NCBI GenBank assembly: GCA_905331475.1
Contig: CAJNYU010001005.1
Coordinates: 1 to 64,000, forward strand
Direction of reading: 5' to 3'
From: Rotaria socialis
Taxonomy: Eukaryota > Rotifera > Eurotatoria > Philodinida > Philodinidae
DNA length: 64,000 nucleotides
Part shown: positions 39,501-51,500 of the stretch, in pieces
Layout of the letters: the number at the start of each line of letters is the position of its first letter
How positions within the stretch are numbered: position 1 is the stretch's first letter
Made by a program: the position numbers and the translations under genes
The notes under the pieces: generated by a model
Seen by the model: the letters and a program-made list of their open reading frames with translations, nothing else
Databases searched by the model: none
Told to the model about the DNA's origin: nothing

Positions 39501-40473
39501 AATTCTTTTAGAATGAAAATAAACTCTCACACAAAACCAAACTCATTTACCTTGGTATCAGATCGTTGTATAGAGTATTGACTTGATTTTGTTTTTCTTT
39601 TAATTCACCCTTCAAAAAGAAAAAAGAAAATAATGCGCATAGACATTTCTATAAAGTCTAACTTGTGTTTGTAGAAGTTCATCAGTAAACATAGCTAAAT
39701 GTGCATCAGAAACGTCTTTGGTTGCTTTTAAATTTCCAATTGCTTGTGACTAAAAATAAAAATTTGTTTTCTTTTCCTATAAATTTGAATCAAAAAAGAA
39801 ATGTCTCACTTGTTCAATAACTTTCATTCGTGTAGTACGTAATTGTTTATGTAATAAATCAATTTCTTCTTCAAGATCACCGACACGTTGTCTCTGTTGC
39901 ATTAATTCACTACTTACTATAGAAAAAGACATGCAGTTAACATTCAATATTCTCAAAATTGAATTTTATTTACATTTCATTCGACTTTCTTCTGATCCAC
40001 AAAATTGTTGTTTCCATATAGCAGCTTCTTGAAGAGGATCCTAAAAGTCGATTTCAAATTGAATATGTATGACTGTTTTTCCTTCGCTTACATCAGCCGA
40101 TGTATGTCTCGATGAATGCTTAATACTACCATTTGTATCTTCATAGATGGTAGCTGCTTGTACTTGTGAATGAGTTTGTAGATAGTGACGCTCAAGTCCA
40201 CTGGTGTCAGTAAATTTCTGATGGCAGACTGGGCAAAGAAATCCCTTTCAAATAGAAGATTTTCTAGAGATAATGACATTCAATGGAAATACAAACTTCT
40301 TCATCGAATGAACATATTGATCCAGTGTCACTTTCGTTATTATTGGAATGAATTAATCCTGGCTATGTAGAAAAACAAAAGATAGATTTTAATTTTTCAA
40401 AATAAAAAAACAATAACAACAGTGGAAATCTATTTACTTTGAGATTTTTTAAACGATTCAAAAAGCTTGACAT
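33561..40473 (-). CDS. EEA1: EEA1-like early endosome tether (C2H2 + coiled coil + FYVE)
   Basis: Twenty-three exons on the minus strand, in order: 40473-40438, 40362-40297, 40244-40092, 40040-39974, 39916-39810, 39749-39663, 39609-39551, 39335-39213, 39156-39108, 39057-38908, 37672-37607, 37529-37311, 37257-37153, 37098-37015, 36477-36370, 36323-36060, 35998-35873, 35185-35081, 35025-34873, 34385-34317, 34255-34084, 34022-33847, 33785-33561. They total 2769 nt, 922 residues. A C2H2 finger sits at C38, C41, H54, H59 (GFLCPVCHQKF), as in the Rab5-binding end of EEA1. About 750 residues of heptad-rich coiled coil follow. The FYVE domain has all eight Cys (868, 871, 884, 887, 892, 895, 912, 915) and the PI3P-binding RKHHCRNCG. 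It tethers Rab5- and PI3P-positive early endosomes. The coil is shorter than in human EEA1 (1411 residues). Exons cut mostly in phase 0. Confidence 0.93.
37777..38340. mobile_element. Long-hairpin MITE in an EEA1 intron
   Basis: About 560 bases with nested inverted repeats. The outer arms (GGTCTCCAAGTGGTACCAACC-like, then GAGCACAATA, AGTAGGACCCAGTGAGACTAG and CTTTCAAAGTTGTAACCG) match over about 150 bases. An inner pair (CAAAAGTTTCAGTGAAGATGG facing its complement) surrounds ATATTGCATATTGA. No transposase frame is present; open frames at 37886-38132 on both strands are by-products of the symmetry. It explains why this intron (1235 nt) is so much longer than the others. Confidence 0.85.
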
Positions 40474-40705
40474 GGTTAATGAAAATATACAGAAATACTC
40501 AATAAAAACAAATCTATTGCCTATTTTCAATAGTCATTGAGTGAAAAATAGCACACCTATTGGTCAACTATGTAGCCAGTTCAAAAAAAGCAATGTATTG
40601 AGGGCGCTAGTAATCATATACTTAAAAACAAAGTGTTATCAGTCTTCTAAAACATGATACCAATAGTTATCTAGTTGTCGTTTTTTATTCTTAAGAATAT
40701 TTAAA
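40474..40705. promoter_or_regulatory. Divergent promoter region, EEA1 / GH1 gene
   Basis: Only 232 bases separate the start codons of EEA1 (-) and the GH1 glycosidase (+), so both promoters and 5' UTRs lie here. No clear TATA box or initiator could be singled out. Confidence 0.5.
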
Positions 40706-42219
40706 ATGGTTACTTTAGTAATAATTCTACTTATTATAACTATAGTGATTATTTGTCGATGGTATTTATCGCGTGTACATTCATCGTTATATTGGTGTTG
40801 GGATAATGGAATTGAAGAAAAACGGATTTTTATTGATACAGAAAAAGTATCTTTTCCAGAAAATTTCCTATGGGGTACAGCAGCTGCTTCTTATCAATGT
40901 GAAGGTCCAGGTGATAAAGCACCTGTTGCTTCGAATTGGTCTGTATGGGAACCTGCTGGAATTAAAAATGGTCAACGATGTGGAATAGCTGTTGATCATT
41001 ACCATAAATATAAAGAAGACATACAATTAATGAGTACACTTGGTTGTAATGCCTATCGATTTTCTTTAGCTTGGGATAAAATTGAGCCTATTGAAGGACA
41101 ATATGATAAAGATATACTTGCTCATTATCATGATGTATTAAAAGAGTTACATAGACAATCAATTATACCCATGATTACATTTCACCATTTTGTTCATCCA
41201 TTATGGTTTGAACAAAGTTTAGGTTTTCTTGAGTCATCTAATCTAGAAAAATTCGTTCGCTTTTCTGTTGATATGTTTCGAGAATTTGAAGATGAATGTC
41301 ATCTATGGTGTACAATTAATGAACCCGAAGTTTATGTTAGTGGTTGTTATTTCAATGGAATCTTTCCACCTGGTCATAAAGCTCAACCGAACGAAGCCTC
41401 TCTTGTTCTTCAACATCTTTTGCAAGCTCATATTGATGTCTATGATAGTATAAAAACAATTGCTCGTCAACCTGATCAACATTCCATAGGTATTGTGAAA
41501 GATATATTTCAATTCGATGCATGCAATCCACTCAATCCATTAGATTTGTATGCTAGTCATATATTAGATTATGCTATGAATGGATGCATATTAGATTTCT
41601 TTCGAACAGGTCATCTGAAATGGACAATGCCAGGTTCAATACAACGAACATATACGAATTTGCGTGCACCTCATACTAATGATTTTATTGGATTAAATTA
41701 TTATTCACATTTTCTTGTTCGATTTAATTTATTTAAAAAGCCACCATTTGAAATTGTACATCGCCATGATGATAGTGGAAGTGCTCTTATGACTGATATG
41801 CCTTATCCATTATATCCCGAAGGATTATATCGTGCTTGTGTTCGCCTTAAAAATGAATTATCTCGTATACCAATTTATATAACAGAAAATGGGATTGCTG
41901 ATCGATTTGATGATCGACGTCATTTGTTTTTAAGGCGATATCTTTATGCATTGAGTCAAGCTATTAATGAAGCTGGTTGTGATGTAAGAGGTTATTTCTA
42001 TTGGAGTTTAATTGATAATTTTGAATGGGCAGAAGTGAGGAAAATAAAATAAAAGTTTCTTATTCACTACTTATTTTATTTTTCTAGGGTTTTGATATGA
42101 AATTTGGTTTATATGCTGTTGATTTACAAACACAACAACGTACATTGCGTGATGGTTCAAAATATTTTCAATATGTTATTCAAAAACATCGAGAAAAATA
42201 TGAAAAGAAAAAACTTTAA
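40706..42219 (+). CDS. Glycoside hydrolase family 1 (beta-glucosidase-like), N-terminal membrane anchor
   Basis: Two exons (40706-42034 and 42088-42219) give 486 residues. Residues 3-17 (LVIILLIITIVII-type) form a hydrophobic helix followed by CRWYLSR, suggesting a type II anchor or uncleaved signal. The GH1 TIM barrel starts at SFPENFLWGTAAASYQCEG. The acid/base Glu206 lies in TINEP and the nucleophile Glu394 in ITENG; substrate-site motifs FIGLNYYS and YWSLIDNFEWAEG are intact, so activity is expected. The family cleaves beta-linked glucosides or related sugars. It is a single-domain enzyme, unlike the tandem animal lactase or klotho proteins, and motifs such as CGIAVDHYHKYKEDI look bacterial. 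Horizontal origin with one later intron is plausible but needs a tree. Confidence 0.92.
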
Positions 42220-43187
42220 ATTTTCAAGCATTTTGTTTTTTTTTAAATAAAAATTCATGTAAAACTATTGCATTAATACATATTAAAGAATAGAAATACA
42301 ATAGGTAAATATGTATGCTCATTAATATGAACAGAAATCTACTAGTGAGTAACTATTGACCATCTGAACAGTTTAATCATTATGTTTATAATTTCGATTG
42401 AATAAGTAAGTATTGATTCATTCTACGTATGTACATGACATGCGCAAACTGTTTTTTTTTTATTTGATATATGTACATAGTTTATAAATGATTAAAACGT
42501 AGTAAATATTTATTTTGTTGATAAAAACAAGTTGATTCAATCCTTAACAGTCCAATCATGTAACCTTTTTTTTTTCTTCCTTTTGGTTTGGGATTGTAAC
42601 TCATTCAAAACAAATATATTGCTTCTCGTACAAAATACAACATGTCGGACGTCCAAATATCTTTCGCAATTCTCATCGATGGTAAATCACATATTAGAAT
42701 TTTCTTATGTACATTGATCGGTTTTGAACAGGAAATAATCGATCAGTTCATATTCTATTCATTATTGACGTTGAAGTTTCTCTTGAAAAAAATTCTTCTA
42801 TTGTGAACTAATTAATAGTTTTTCAACTATGGAAAAAATCTCCACGAATAGAATCATGATGCATACTTTGTGTTCAACTCATCAATCATCATCTTCATTT
42901 TATGTGTACATAACTTCCTGTGAATTACTTACGGCTATTCTAGTGAAACTCTTATTTTGCTTTTGACAAAAATCTATTGAGATAGCCAGTTAATACATAA
43001 CTAAGCTCTAATATTTCTTTGTACATGCATCACTGTTACATATGCCTCGCCATATAAGATAAAAGAATGATTACAAACAGAAAAAAAGACAAATAGGATA
43101 GACAAACTCAGAAGAAACAAACCAAAATTGAATACATATTCAAACGAGAAATAGGACACGACAAAACAAAAAGAATAAGAAAGCGGG
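42220..43187. other. Intergenic, nothing recognised
   Basis: About 970 AT-rich bases holding the 3' UTRs of the GH1 gene and of the converging Cys-rich gene. Short frames at 42532 and 43001 are not convincing. Confidence 0.45.
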
Positions 43188-43523
43188 TTAGCCATCAAAA
43201 CGAGAAGATGGAAGTTGCTCATTTTCTTGTAAATGATGACGACGTCGATGACGATTTTGTTTAAAACATATCGTACAAAAGCAGCTCGATCCTTGTCGAC
43301 GATTGTTAAGAACAAAATAACGACATGGTGGACAATTGAACATACGTTCTAATAACATGTTACAACATGTATCACATTCACTATTGCCTTCGGTTGGTGT
43401 TCGACTGCATGTTGATGTTGTCGCATAGGTATCACATGCCAAAAGAATCGGTTTTCCAACGACAGTGCTTGAACCGAGACTTATGAAAATAACAATCAAT
43501 GAAAAATACCATAGATTTGTCAT
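43188..43523 (-). CDS. Small secreted cysteine-rich protein, function unknown
   Basis: One exon, 111 residues. A clear signal peptide (LWYFSLIVIFISLGSSTVVG) is followed by a compact region with ten Cys in about 65 residues, arranged C, C, C, CC, C-x2-C, then C-x-C-x2-C (CFCTIC). A basic His/Arg-rich tail (NRHRRRHHLQ) closes it. Ten cysteines imply five disulphides in an extracellular peptide. No known family could be named; a structural, defence or signalling role are all possible. The single coding exon is unusual here, but a 5' UTR intron could exist upstream of 43524. Confidence 0.65.
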   Translation of the reverse strand: MTNLWYFSLIVIFISLGSSTVVGKPILLACDTYATTSTCSRTPTEGNSECDTCCNMLLERMFNCPPCRYFVLNNRRQGSSCFCTICFKQNRHRRRHHLQENEQLPSSRFDG

Positions 43524-44165
43524 TTAATTTGTTGTTAATTGCTATAGACAAAAATATTCATATTAAAAAAATATCACGGAAATCTTAGATGTTTCAAAGA
43601 ACAACTGAAGTGTAATTATGTTGATAAACTATTACCTGATGAGTCCATATTTTCCATAGATTTTTGATCTACAACCATCCCCATTAGGACGGTACCGTCG
43701 GTCAAACTCAAACCGACTACATGGTACCACTGTTCACTTATTCTCTGGTTTTTTTTCGTAATGATGATTGAATAGCAGAATTGGACTCGTGATGCAAAGC
43801 AATTCAAGTTACATTCTTTCTCTCATTTTTTTTCTCTATGTATTGCGTGATGGTATAAAGAAGAATATGTTGCGTATGTGCTGCAAAAGAAAAGAAAAAA
43901 AAGGTCCTTCCGTCGTAATCTTTGTGTTCGTTCGCTCTTTTTTTACTGCTTTCCTCTGTTCAATCTTACATAATACTATCTATCATATGAGTCGAGCGTG
44001 TGCAAGAAAAGAAAGAAGAAGAAAAAAAGAATATTACATAATTTATCGAAAGAGAGTAAGCTTGCTTTATTACGAGAGATGCCCTTTTTGGTTAGTAAGT
44101 TTCATCACTATGCATGTACAAATATAGAAAGAAACGAGTTGACCTGATAGTGCTGTAACATATAC

Positions 44166-44199
<34 letters not shown>

Positions 44200-45169
44200 T
44201 GTAAAGGGAAGAGAAGAATAGAATAAAATGTGAAACAGGACAGTGTGAGGGTCAAATGAACTCACTATGGAGTTATAATGAACATGTAGAATTTTATGTA
44301 TACCTGAAGAAAGGCGAAAAAAATTGATTCTTGGTGATAGTGTATGATGATGAATAGATCGGAAAATGTACAATATTGCGATTGTTGTTGATGCATGTCC
44401 ATAAATAGGAAATTTTAGAGTAGGCGATGACACTTAATTAGTAATACTAGTTATTTTCTATATTGATTGGTAGTATCATTTAACATTCTTTTGATACATC
44501 TACGTCTGTTGTTTGTAAAAGAATTTATTGTCTGTATTGTCATGAAACATACTATGTTAACTTCGTCAATATATTTATCGTTTATTATATATGACGTTTT
44601 CCTCTCTTACCAAATATATATATATATATATGTATGTTGTATACATTAAATCAACATATATAGTTCGTTTTTTACTAGCACATCATTTCGCAAAAGAACA
44701 GATTTATATCTGGTAAAGATCATAGAAGCACAACAAAGTAGAGAAAAATAGTGTATCTGAATCGCTCTCTGTCATAAGACCAAAAAATGTAGATATAGGG
44801 GCGCGTGATAACGAAGAAAAAAAAACAGGTTAAACGATACGACCAGTAAACGACCATTTACGACGCATTAGCGAGCTATATTTGACTGTAGTATCTGGCG
44901 TAGAAGTATGAATCGTATCATAGTGAGCTTATAGTCGTATACATTGATAATACGACATTATATACGGCATTGTATTATTGTTGTCGATGTTACAGAGCAT
45001 TCCAAACCGTTGAATGCTTCATATGACATGAAAGCAGCCCTATTCAACAACGTTACAGCGAAAATACAGAAAGCTGTATCATCCACCTGAGTATAGTTGC
45101 TGCTTTTGTAAGCGGTTACCAAGTGTAGCCTATTGGCTTTTTGATGCATTAGAATTCTTTTTCTCATAT

Positions 45170-45370
45170 CTATTTTCTTTTTTTTGTTGTTGGTGATAGC
45201 GTACGTGTACCTGGCGATCCTAAATCTTGTTTATTTATTTGAAATATTCTATGCCTTTTATGCAGAAAATTAAGTTCAACTATTGATGATGGTGTTTCAT
45301 CATTTACAAACGGTTTGTCACAGTCAGTACCATCAATTAATTTGTCATGTTGATTTGGAATCATTGCTAT
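45170..45370 (-). pseudogene. Orphan exon-like fragment
   Basis: On the minus strand an acceptor (TATGTCCATAG) is followed by an open frame of about 65 residues: AMIPNQHDKLIDGTDCDK, then LNFLHKRHRIFQINKQDL, then SPGTRTLSPTTKKRK and a stop. Composition is protein-like, with SP/TP phosphorylation-type motifs and a basic, NLS-like end, so it may be the last exon of a nuclear protein. No upstream exons were found between here and RIF1, so it may be a remnant of a lost gene copy. Confidence 0.35.
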
Positions 45371-45603
45371 GGACATAAAAGATAATTATATAGTAGTTGC
45401 ACTTTCATTATACCAGTTAAACCAGTGCGATTACTGACAATCATGTAGGATGACAAAAAGAACACATTCGACTGTATATGCACTCCGTAAACTTCGACCT
45501 AAATATTTGCTTGAAAAATAGCAAGAGGTTACAAAAAATTTGTTCGATGGTATAAAAATACATATAAATTTTTTCTTCCGATATACTTGCTGATTGTATA
45601 TGA

Positions 45604-45850
45604 GCCCCTGGCCAAAGAATACGGTCCAAATACGGTCGTAAAAGCGTTAGATACGGCCCGTAATCCAGGTCGGTGTTTTACAACAGTATTGTGTTGTATT
45701 CAATATACTTGCGGCATGTATACGGAAAAATCACGGAGAAATACGGTCGTGAAACTCCGACCTGCTTGACAGCGAAAAAAGGTACTTAAGCGGTACAAAT
45801 ACAGTCATATACGACCAGTATCTGGTGACCGTATTCAATCAACCGGGCAG
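45604..45850. repeat. Degenerate TACGG/CCGTA-rich repeat
   Basis: Carries AATACGGTCCAAATACGGTCG, GATACGGCCCGTAATCC, TGTATACGGAAAAATCACGG and CATATACGACCAG, similar in word content to 26558-26790. It is likely another decayed copy of the same interspersed family. Confidence 0.45.
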
Positions 45851-46246
45851 GTTTACTATAATATCATTCATTGTTGGAGATATTGATAAAGGTTTTGTTT
45901 AATTTTCTTGATGGAATTGTTAGAGTTATAATTTCTTCTTTTGGTCTGTCATTATTATATAAATAAATATATATATATATATATATGTGTGTGCGTGTAT
46001 AGGTATACGTGTGTATACTCGACCTTTATTTTATAGGAATGAGTGAAAAATGGCAATAACATATATAATATATATATAACAAGAACGAAAAGAGAAAATA
46101 TTAAGAGAGATTGAAAAAGATGAGAGACGATAGAGAATATCCATGTTGAACCGTATGACTTTAGTGCACGCACGGGACATCCGTACGCCTCACCCCATGT
46201 GTAGTGCAGTGCACGAACGTAATACGTACTATGTACTTTGCTTGTA

Positions 46247-46531
46247 CCCAGGTCGAACATTCCGGTCACTGGATCCCGCGGGATACCCCAGGAAATGTGT
46301 AGGAAAGTCACCATATCCTGCAGGAAAACATGGGAAATCGCTGGAACATGGAAGCAGTATTCCGCTCAAAAATACGGTCGAACTTTTCCGGCGGATTCTT
46401 GCCAAGTTCCGGTGTTTTCCACCAGGAATTAATCGAAAATCACCGGAAAATTTCCGACCGGAATACAGCTTCCACAAGATCAACGGAACTACCCGGAACC
46501 GACCGTTTCCAGGCCGGACTCTTCGGCCTGA
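46247..46531. mobile_element. GC-rich foldback repeat, copy A
   Basis: Starts CCCAGGTCGAACATTCCGG; its right end (CGGACTCTTCGGCCTGAG) has mutated from the consensus TGTTCGACCTGGG. The interior shares with copies B and C the words ATCCTGCAGGAAAACA, GGGAAATCGCTGGAACATGG, AGCAGTATTCCG and ACCGGAATAC. It is the most diverged full-length copy. Open frames run through it on both strands but carry no protein-like features. Confidence 0.85.
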
Positions 46532-48528
46532 GATACGTCATGTATACAGCGAACAAATCTCTCAAGAAAAGAATACACAATCAGATAATGAGCGTAGAAG
46601 TCTAGATAACGACGAGCCTACCGTTAGACTTATTGTGTATTATCTCCCATCTATGAAAGCGATCTTAATTTTTTCAGAGAACAAATTTTTCAAAAACAAA
46701 TTCGTACGAAATATCTCAAAAATATTCCAGATTTTCTTTCGAATACCTCGAAAATATATAGTTTTGATCAGCGTCCTTATCACTACTTTCCTGGTTGGGC
46801 AAATTTAGGTAACAAGAAATTTTTTCTGAACATTCGCGCATCTACCTTCAGGAGTTCTATGATCAGTAATTTTTTTCCCTTTCCAGAAAGAATTTTCATG
46901 CCATTTGCTCGAGAAGACGCCTATCACTTGTGCAGTATTTTCTTTCGACAATAGTGTTTTCATACGCATGTCAAAACTATAACTTCAAACAAAAAGTTTT
47001 AGGTTTTTGCGCATGTCTATGTACAAAGTAAATCTTGATAGTGTGGGTACGAGGGGCGTCCAAGGACTGAGGATTATTAATTTCTCATCAGTTCCCCTAC
47101 AGTTCCGTGCATAGAACACGCCACAGTACAATTGTACGTCAATCAGAAAATTATAGCAATCTTTAAACATCGTCATACACGTACGCAGCCATTACTGTAT
47201 AGTTTTCGTTTCCATTTGTTTATCTCGCAAACAAAAGAAAGACAACTACCTCATGCAAAATTTAAAAAAGCATCCAAGAATGTCTTTCTCTCCTTCCTTC
47301 AATCCATGACTCACGAATACCATCGCAAACAAATAAGAATGCCTTCTTATAACAGGAGAGGCATCTCTGAACATAACAGTCATAACCAATCGATGTCGAA
47401 TAGAAATATCACCGATAATTTGATAGAGTTATTATCAAGACATCATGGAACACCTTGAATCTTGATACCTGAGTATTGTGCGGAAGATTGATGCATTAGA
47501 ATAAGTCTACAAAAAGGTCTTCGAATATGTTTTTCATCATGAACAGCTGAGAGATGCTCGATACACTTGTTTTTGTAGAGATAGCCGTAAATTCAAAGAT
47601 CTAGTTATTACATGATGTGTGTAGTAGATTTTGTGTCTCCAGTTTCATCGATATCTGCGATATATCACCATTCAAAAGATTCTCAATTTCCCGAGGCTCC
47701 CTCCGCCATCCAATCTCGTAAAAAGAACATAGATATATGGAAACATGCACATAATTGAATTCAGGATTCAGTGGAATCGTTATGTTATTGTAGGTTCAAT
47801 TGCTATCTTAGGAATGACAGTATTCCTGACTTTTGACATATGTGAATTGAGAATAAATAATCGTGGAGAATAAATCAAGTAAGATGCCTTCAGTTTTTAG
47901 AGCTTGTTGGATTGGTGTATTTTTCGTGAACCCTCTAGACTCCCTCGGCCCCCCCCCCCGCTTCTTTGAAGAATTGTGAAATCTTTTTTGATTTTGTTTT
48001 TGAATTCAGTTTGAAATATAATACCTGATAGATCGGAAATCTATCGATTCAAGTGAGGTCAGGGCCATAAGTAGGGAGGAGGGTTGAGTGACACCCTTTT
48101 GCTTTGAAAATTAGTTTTTTTTCGTCAAAAAATCGAAAAAATTGTTGTAGGGGTACTGCAGTATCCGGATCTATACGGACGAAGACATTACGCCTCGGAT
48201 TGAAGCCGATTGTTTGAATTGTTGTCTCAATCGATTCAAGAATTATAATCTATTTCCATTCGATAATATGTGAATAGATGAATGATTTCTAAAATAGTTG
48301 AATTTTCATACATTTCATCAAAAATAATCAAGATTTTGAATCTAATATTTTTCACTGGGTACGTGTACGTGTACGTGTATACACAATCTTTATTTCATAG
48401 GAATGAAAGAAAAATAGCAAATAGCATGTCTAATATACATAACAAAAAAGAAAAGAAAAAATAACAATAGATATTAAAGAAGATCAAGGATACTATATAA
48501 TGATGATTGATTATATCTATGTGCATCA
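46532..48528. other. 2-kb gene-free interval downstream of RIF1
   Basis: No gene recognised. Notable are a run of about 11 C near 47949, a TACGTG repeat near 48360, and the 3' UTR of RIF1 (48400-48528). That UTR resembles 45990-46120 (see findings). A frame at 47132-47458 was considered and not accepted. Confidence 0.45.
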
Positions 48529-51500
48529 TCACCGTGACAAGAATGAAAGTGCGTTTTGAATATTAGTGAGTTTCGGTGATGGAATAGGATACGTTTCAAT
48601 TTGAACTGCTGTTGCTCGTGCCAGATCACCGATAGTATTGATACTAATTGAATGAAAGTATTCAATAGTACTTATAGGGCTAGAAATACAGTGTTTGAGT
48701 TAGTTTTAAAAAAATTGATGAAATAAATACCATGCATCGTCATATAAAATATTAAGTAAAGAATCAATTGGTTTATCACACTGAATTAAACTTGGGAAAA
48801 ATGCACCCTCAGCGTTTATTTCACTTGACACGCATGAATGTTTTTCATTTGAAGTAGAAGTTGGCTAAAGAAATATTGAAGTTGTATTATTGAAGAAAAA
48901 TAATTATTTTCGAAAAACAAAATGAATATTCTAGTATGAATTAGATTTATTTCACAAAAACATTTGTGTATCAAACGATTAGTTCCTTAATTTTAATGTA
49001 ATTCTTTCGTAATATGCATTTTACTATTGGAGATGAATAAAATGTTAATAAGCATTGATCTTAAGTGAAACTGATGCTGTCTGTATCGAAGATATTTTGA
49101 TGTACAGAACAATGAAAGTAGAAAAATTGAAACTTATTAAATCATTACTAAAGGATACATTTCTCTATTTTCTGTAATGTTGACAAGTTTTTCCATGAAG
49201 CTTATAATAAAACCAAAAAACCTCTCGTATTATTAAAAATCTTCCATCCTTTAGTGTGATAGTTTTCTGAAACTTGAATATTATAGTTTGTTTTCAAAGA
49301 ACCTAACTCTTTCAAACTGCAGAAATCCTAGAACTATTCGAACTACGATTTGATTTTGAATTAAATGTTTACCATCATAAAAAAAATTATAGTTCCTGTA
49401 TATTTTTCACTAATCCTTTGAAAATCACTTTCATCTCGTATTACAGAGAGAACTAATGTTTTCATTATTGAAATAATCATTTTCTAAGCTACTAGACAAG
49501 TAAAACAACAAAAGAAAAATGACGACCATTGAGCCAATTCCAACAGTGCAAAATCTCTAGTCACTATTTAATATAACCAGAGTGACTGAGAGATGATGTA
49601 CTGATGCAACACGTCAATACAACAAAGACAAACTATATCAACTGAGGAGTGCAGTTTATCTAGTCAGGAATAAAATATATCAACCGGACACAACCAACTC
49701 CACTCCACTGTTGAATAGACAATATTCATCACAGTACTAATATTTATTTTGTTTTATTTCATTTCAAAATTTTACCTGGTCTATTTGATGAGTTTGTGTC
49801 CAATCAGCTAAAGCATCATTTGGATGAAATAATTTCGATGAACGTCGTTTAATATTATTACTAATTGATGGCGATGATATAACGATTTGTTCATTATTAT
49901 CCATAGTGTTTAAATGTTTAATAGTCATCGATTGTTTTCGTAATGGAAGATTTTCTTTTGGTATAATGCGTGTTGGTGATTTCATATCATCTTTATTAGG
50001 ACTTTTCTTTTTCAGTTGTGTATTTGAATCGCGACGTGATGGCGAAGCAAAAACTATGACTTTAACTTGATCATGAAAAACAACACGACGTGTATGATCT
50101 AGTCGAGGTTTTGTTGGTGATAAACGTTTAAGAATACTTCTCATTGGTTGTATTTTTATTTGTTCTATAGTACTTGATTCAGCGTTTGCCGATACGGTTT
50201 GAGTTAATTCGTTCGTCAATGGATGTGCACGTTGTTTTCGTGCATTATGAAGTAGACTTTTTCGTCCTGATATTGATGGACGACATGAACGACGTAACTT
50301 TTTAGAAATCGATGATTTTACAGGGATATCTTCCACAGTAATACCTACTTCATCAGATATTGTTTCATCCGATTTTGTTGAGGATTCAATTACAGGACTC
50401 GTTTCTTGTGTAGGATTAGTGAGTGTTTGCTTAAAAAGGCATACACTAGCTGTACTTTCTTTATTAGTATTTCGACGTTGTTGATAGCTGTTCATCATAT
50501 TTTCAATATTTGGTGTGTCCATTGTAGAAGAATTTGATTGTGTATTACTATTATCATCACAAAGTAATGGTATGCTTTGACGTTTACGTAATTTTTCTTT
50601 TTGTTTTTCTGTTAAACATGAATTTTTTGATGATACACGTTTGCTAATAACAACTGGTGTGTCTGATTGATTATTATGATTAATATTATTTGTTATAGGA
50701 ACATAGACTGGTTCATATTTATCGAAATTTAATGAACGATTCAATGATGGTAAAGATGGAATTACAAAACGTGCAGGCGAAGAAGGTTTTATTGGCTGTT
50801 GATTATTTACTATTGGTGGTACTAATGGAGTTACAATATCGATTTGTTGAGATAATTGACTTTCATCAGTACTACTTGGTGCTGGTCCACTACCAGCTGT
50901 ATTACTATTATCATGATCGGCAAGAAAACATGGTAATAATAAATGTTCTTTATCTTTTAATTCGCGAAGACATATTCTACAAAAAGAAAATAAATAAATA
51001 ATTTATTTCAATTAATTGAAAACATATTTGTATTGACATTAACACAGATGATGGATTAGACTGGTATTTTTCGTCATTGTGAATGTATGCAAGATATTCT
51101 AAGAGATATCTTTATCATTGTCAAAATTAATAATCTGTCGAAATAGAGAATGGTATTTAGCAATTTTGACATTCATTAAGAGAAAATAACTGTTTAGAAT
51201 AGAAAGGTAAAGACATGCTTTGCGTTTTTCGATACCTCATTTCATGAATAGAACTAGTGCTTTCAATCGTTATTAATAATAAAATCATGTCTCGTAGAAT
51301 AATCAACATATGGGCATTTTTCTTTTTCAGGGTTCCGGTGAAATTTCTAGAAAAAAATCTAGGTACACATTTACTAAGATTTAAAATCTAAGAGTGACTA
51401 GAAATGAAAAGACAGTTGATCTATCGTACATTTAATGCTATTTTTTTCGGATTGCTGATCAATATTGATTAATTTTCTTACCTAAGTTCATTTGGATAGA

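Larger units (their letters stand above)
43524..46246. other. 2.7-kb interval of repeats and fragments
   Basis: No full gene was recognised. It contains (TA)n tracts near 44170, 44614 and 45967, TACG-rich degenerate repeat at 44840-44970 and 45604-45850, and an exon-like open frame at 45170-45370. A small palindrome GACGGTACCGTC lies at about 43688. A frame at 43616-43807 on the minus strand has no supporting features. Confidence 0.45.

Noticed and set aside
43616..43807. 63-residue minus-strand frame with WYHVVG and DGTVLMG words
   Set aside because: Faint resemblance to a LamG-type strand only; no acceptor, donor or neighbouring exon continues it.
46143..46808. 221-residue open frame on the plus strand
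   Set aside because: Most of it runs through foldback copy A; the reading changes in copies B and C, which share the DNA but not an intact frame. It is a by-product of GC-rich repeat sequence.
47132..47458. 108-residue open frame on the plus strand
   Set aside because: No family resemblance and no splice context. A decayed exon cannot be excluded but is not supported.
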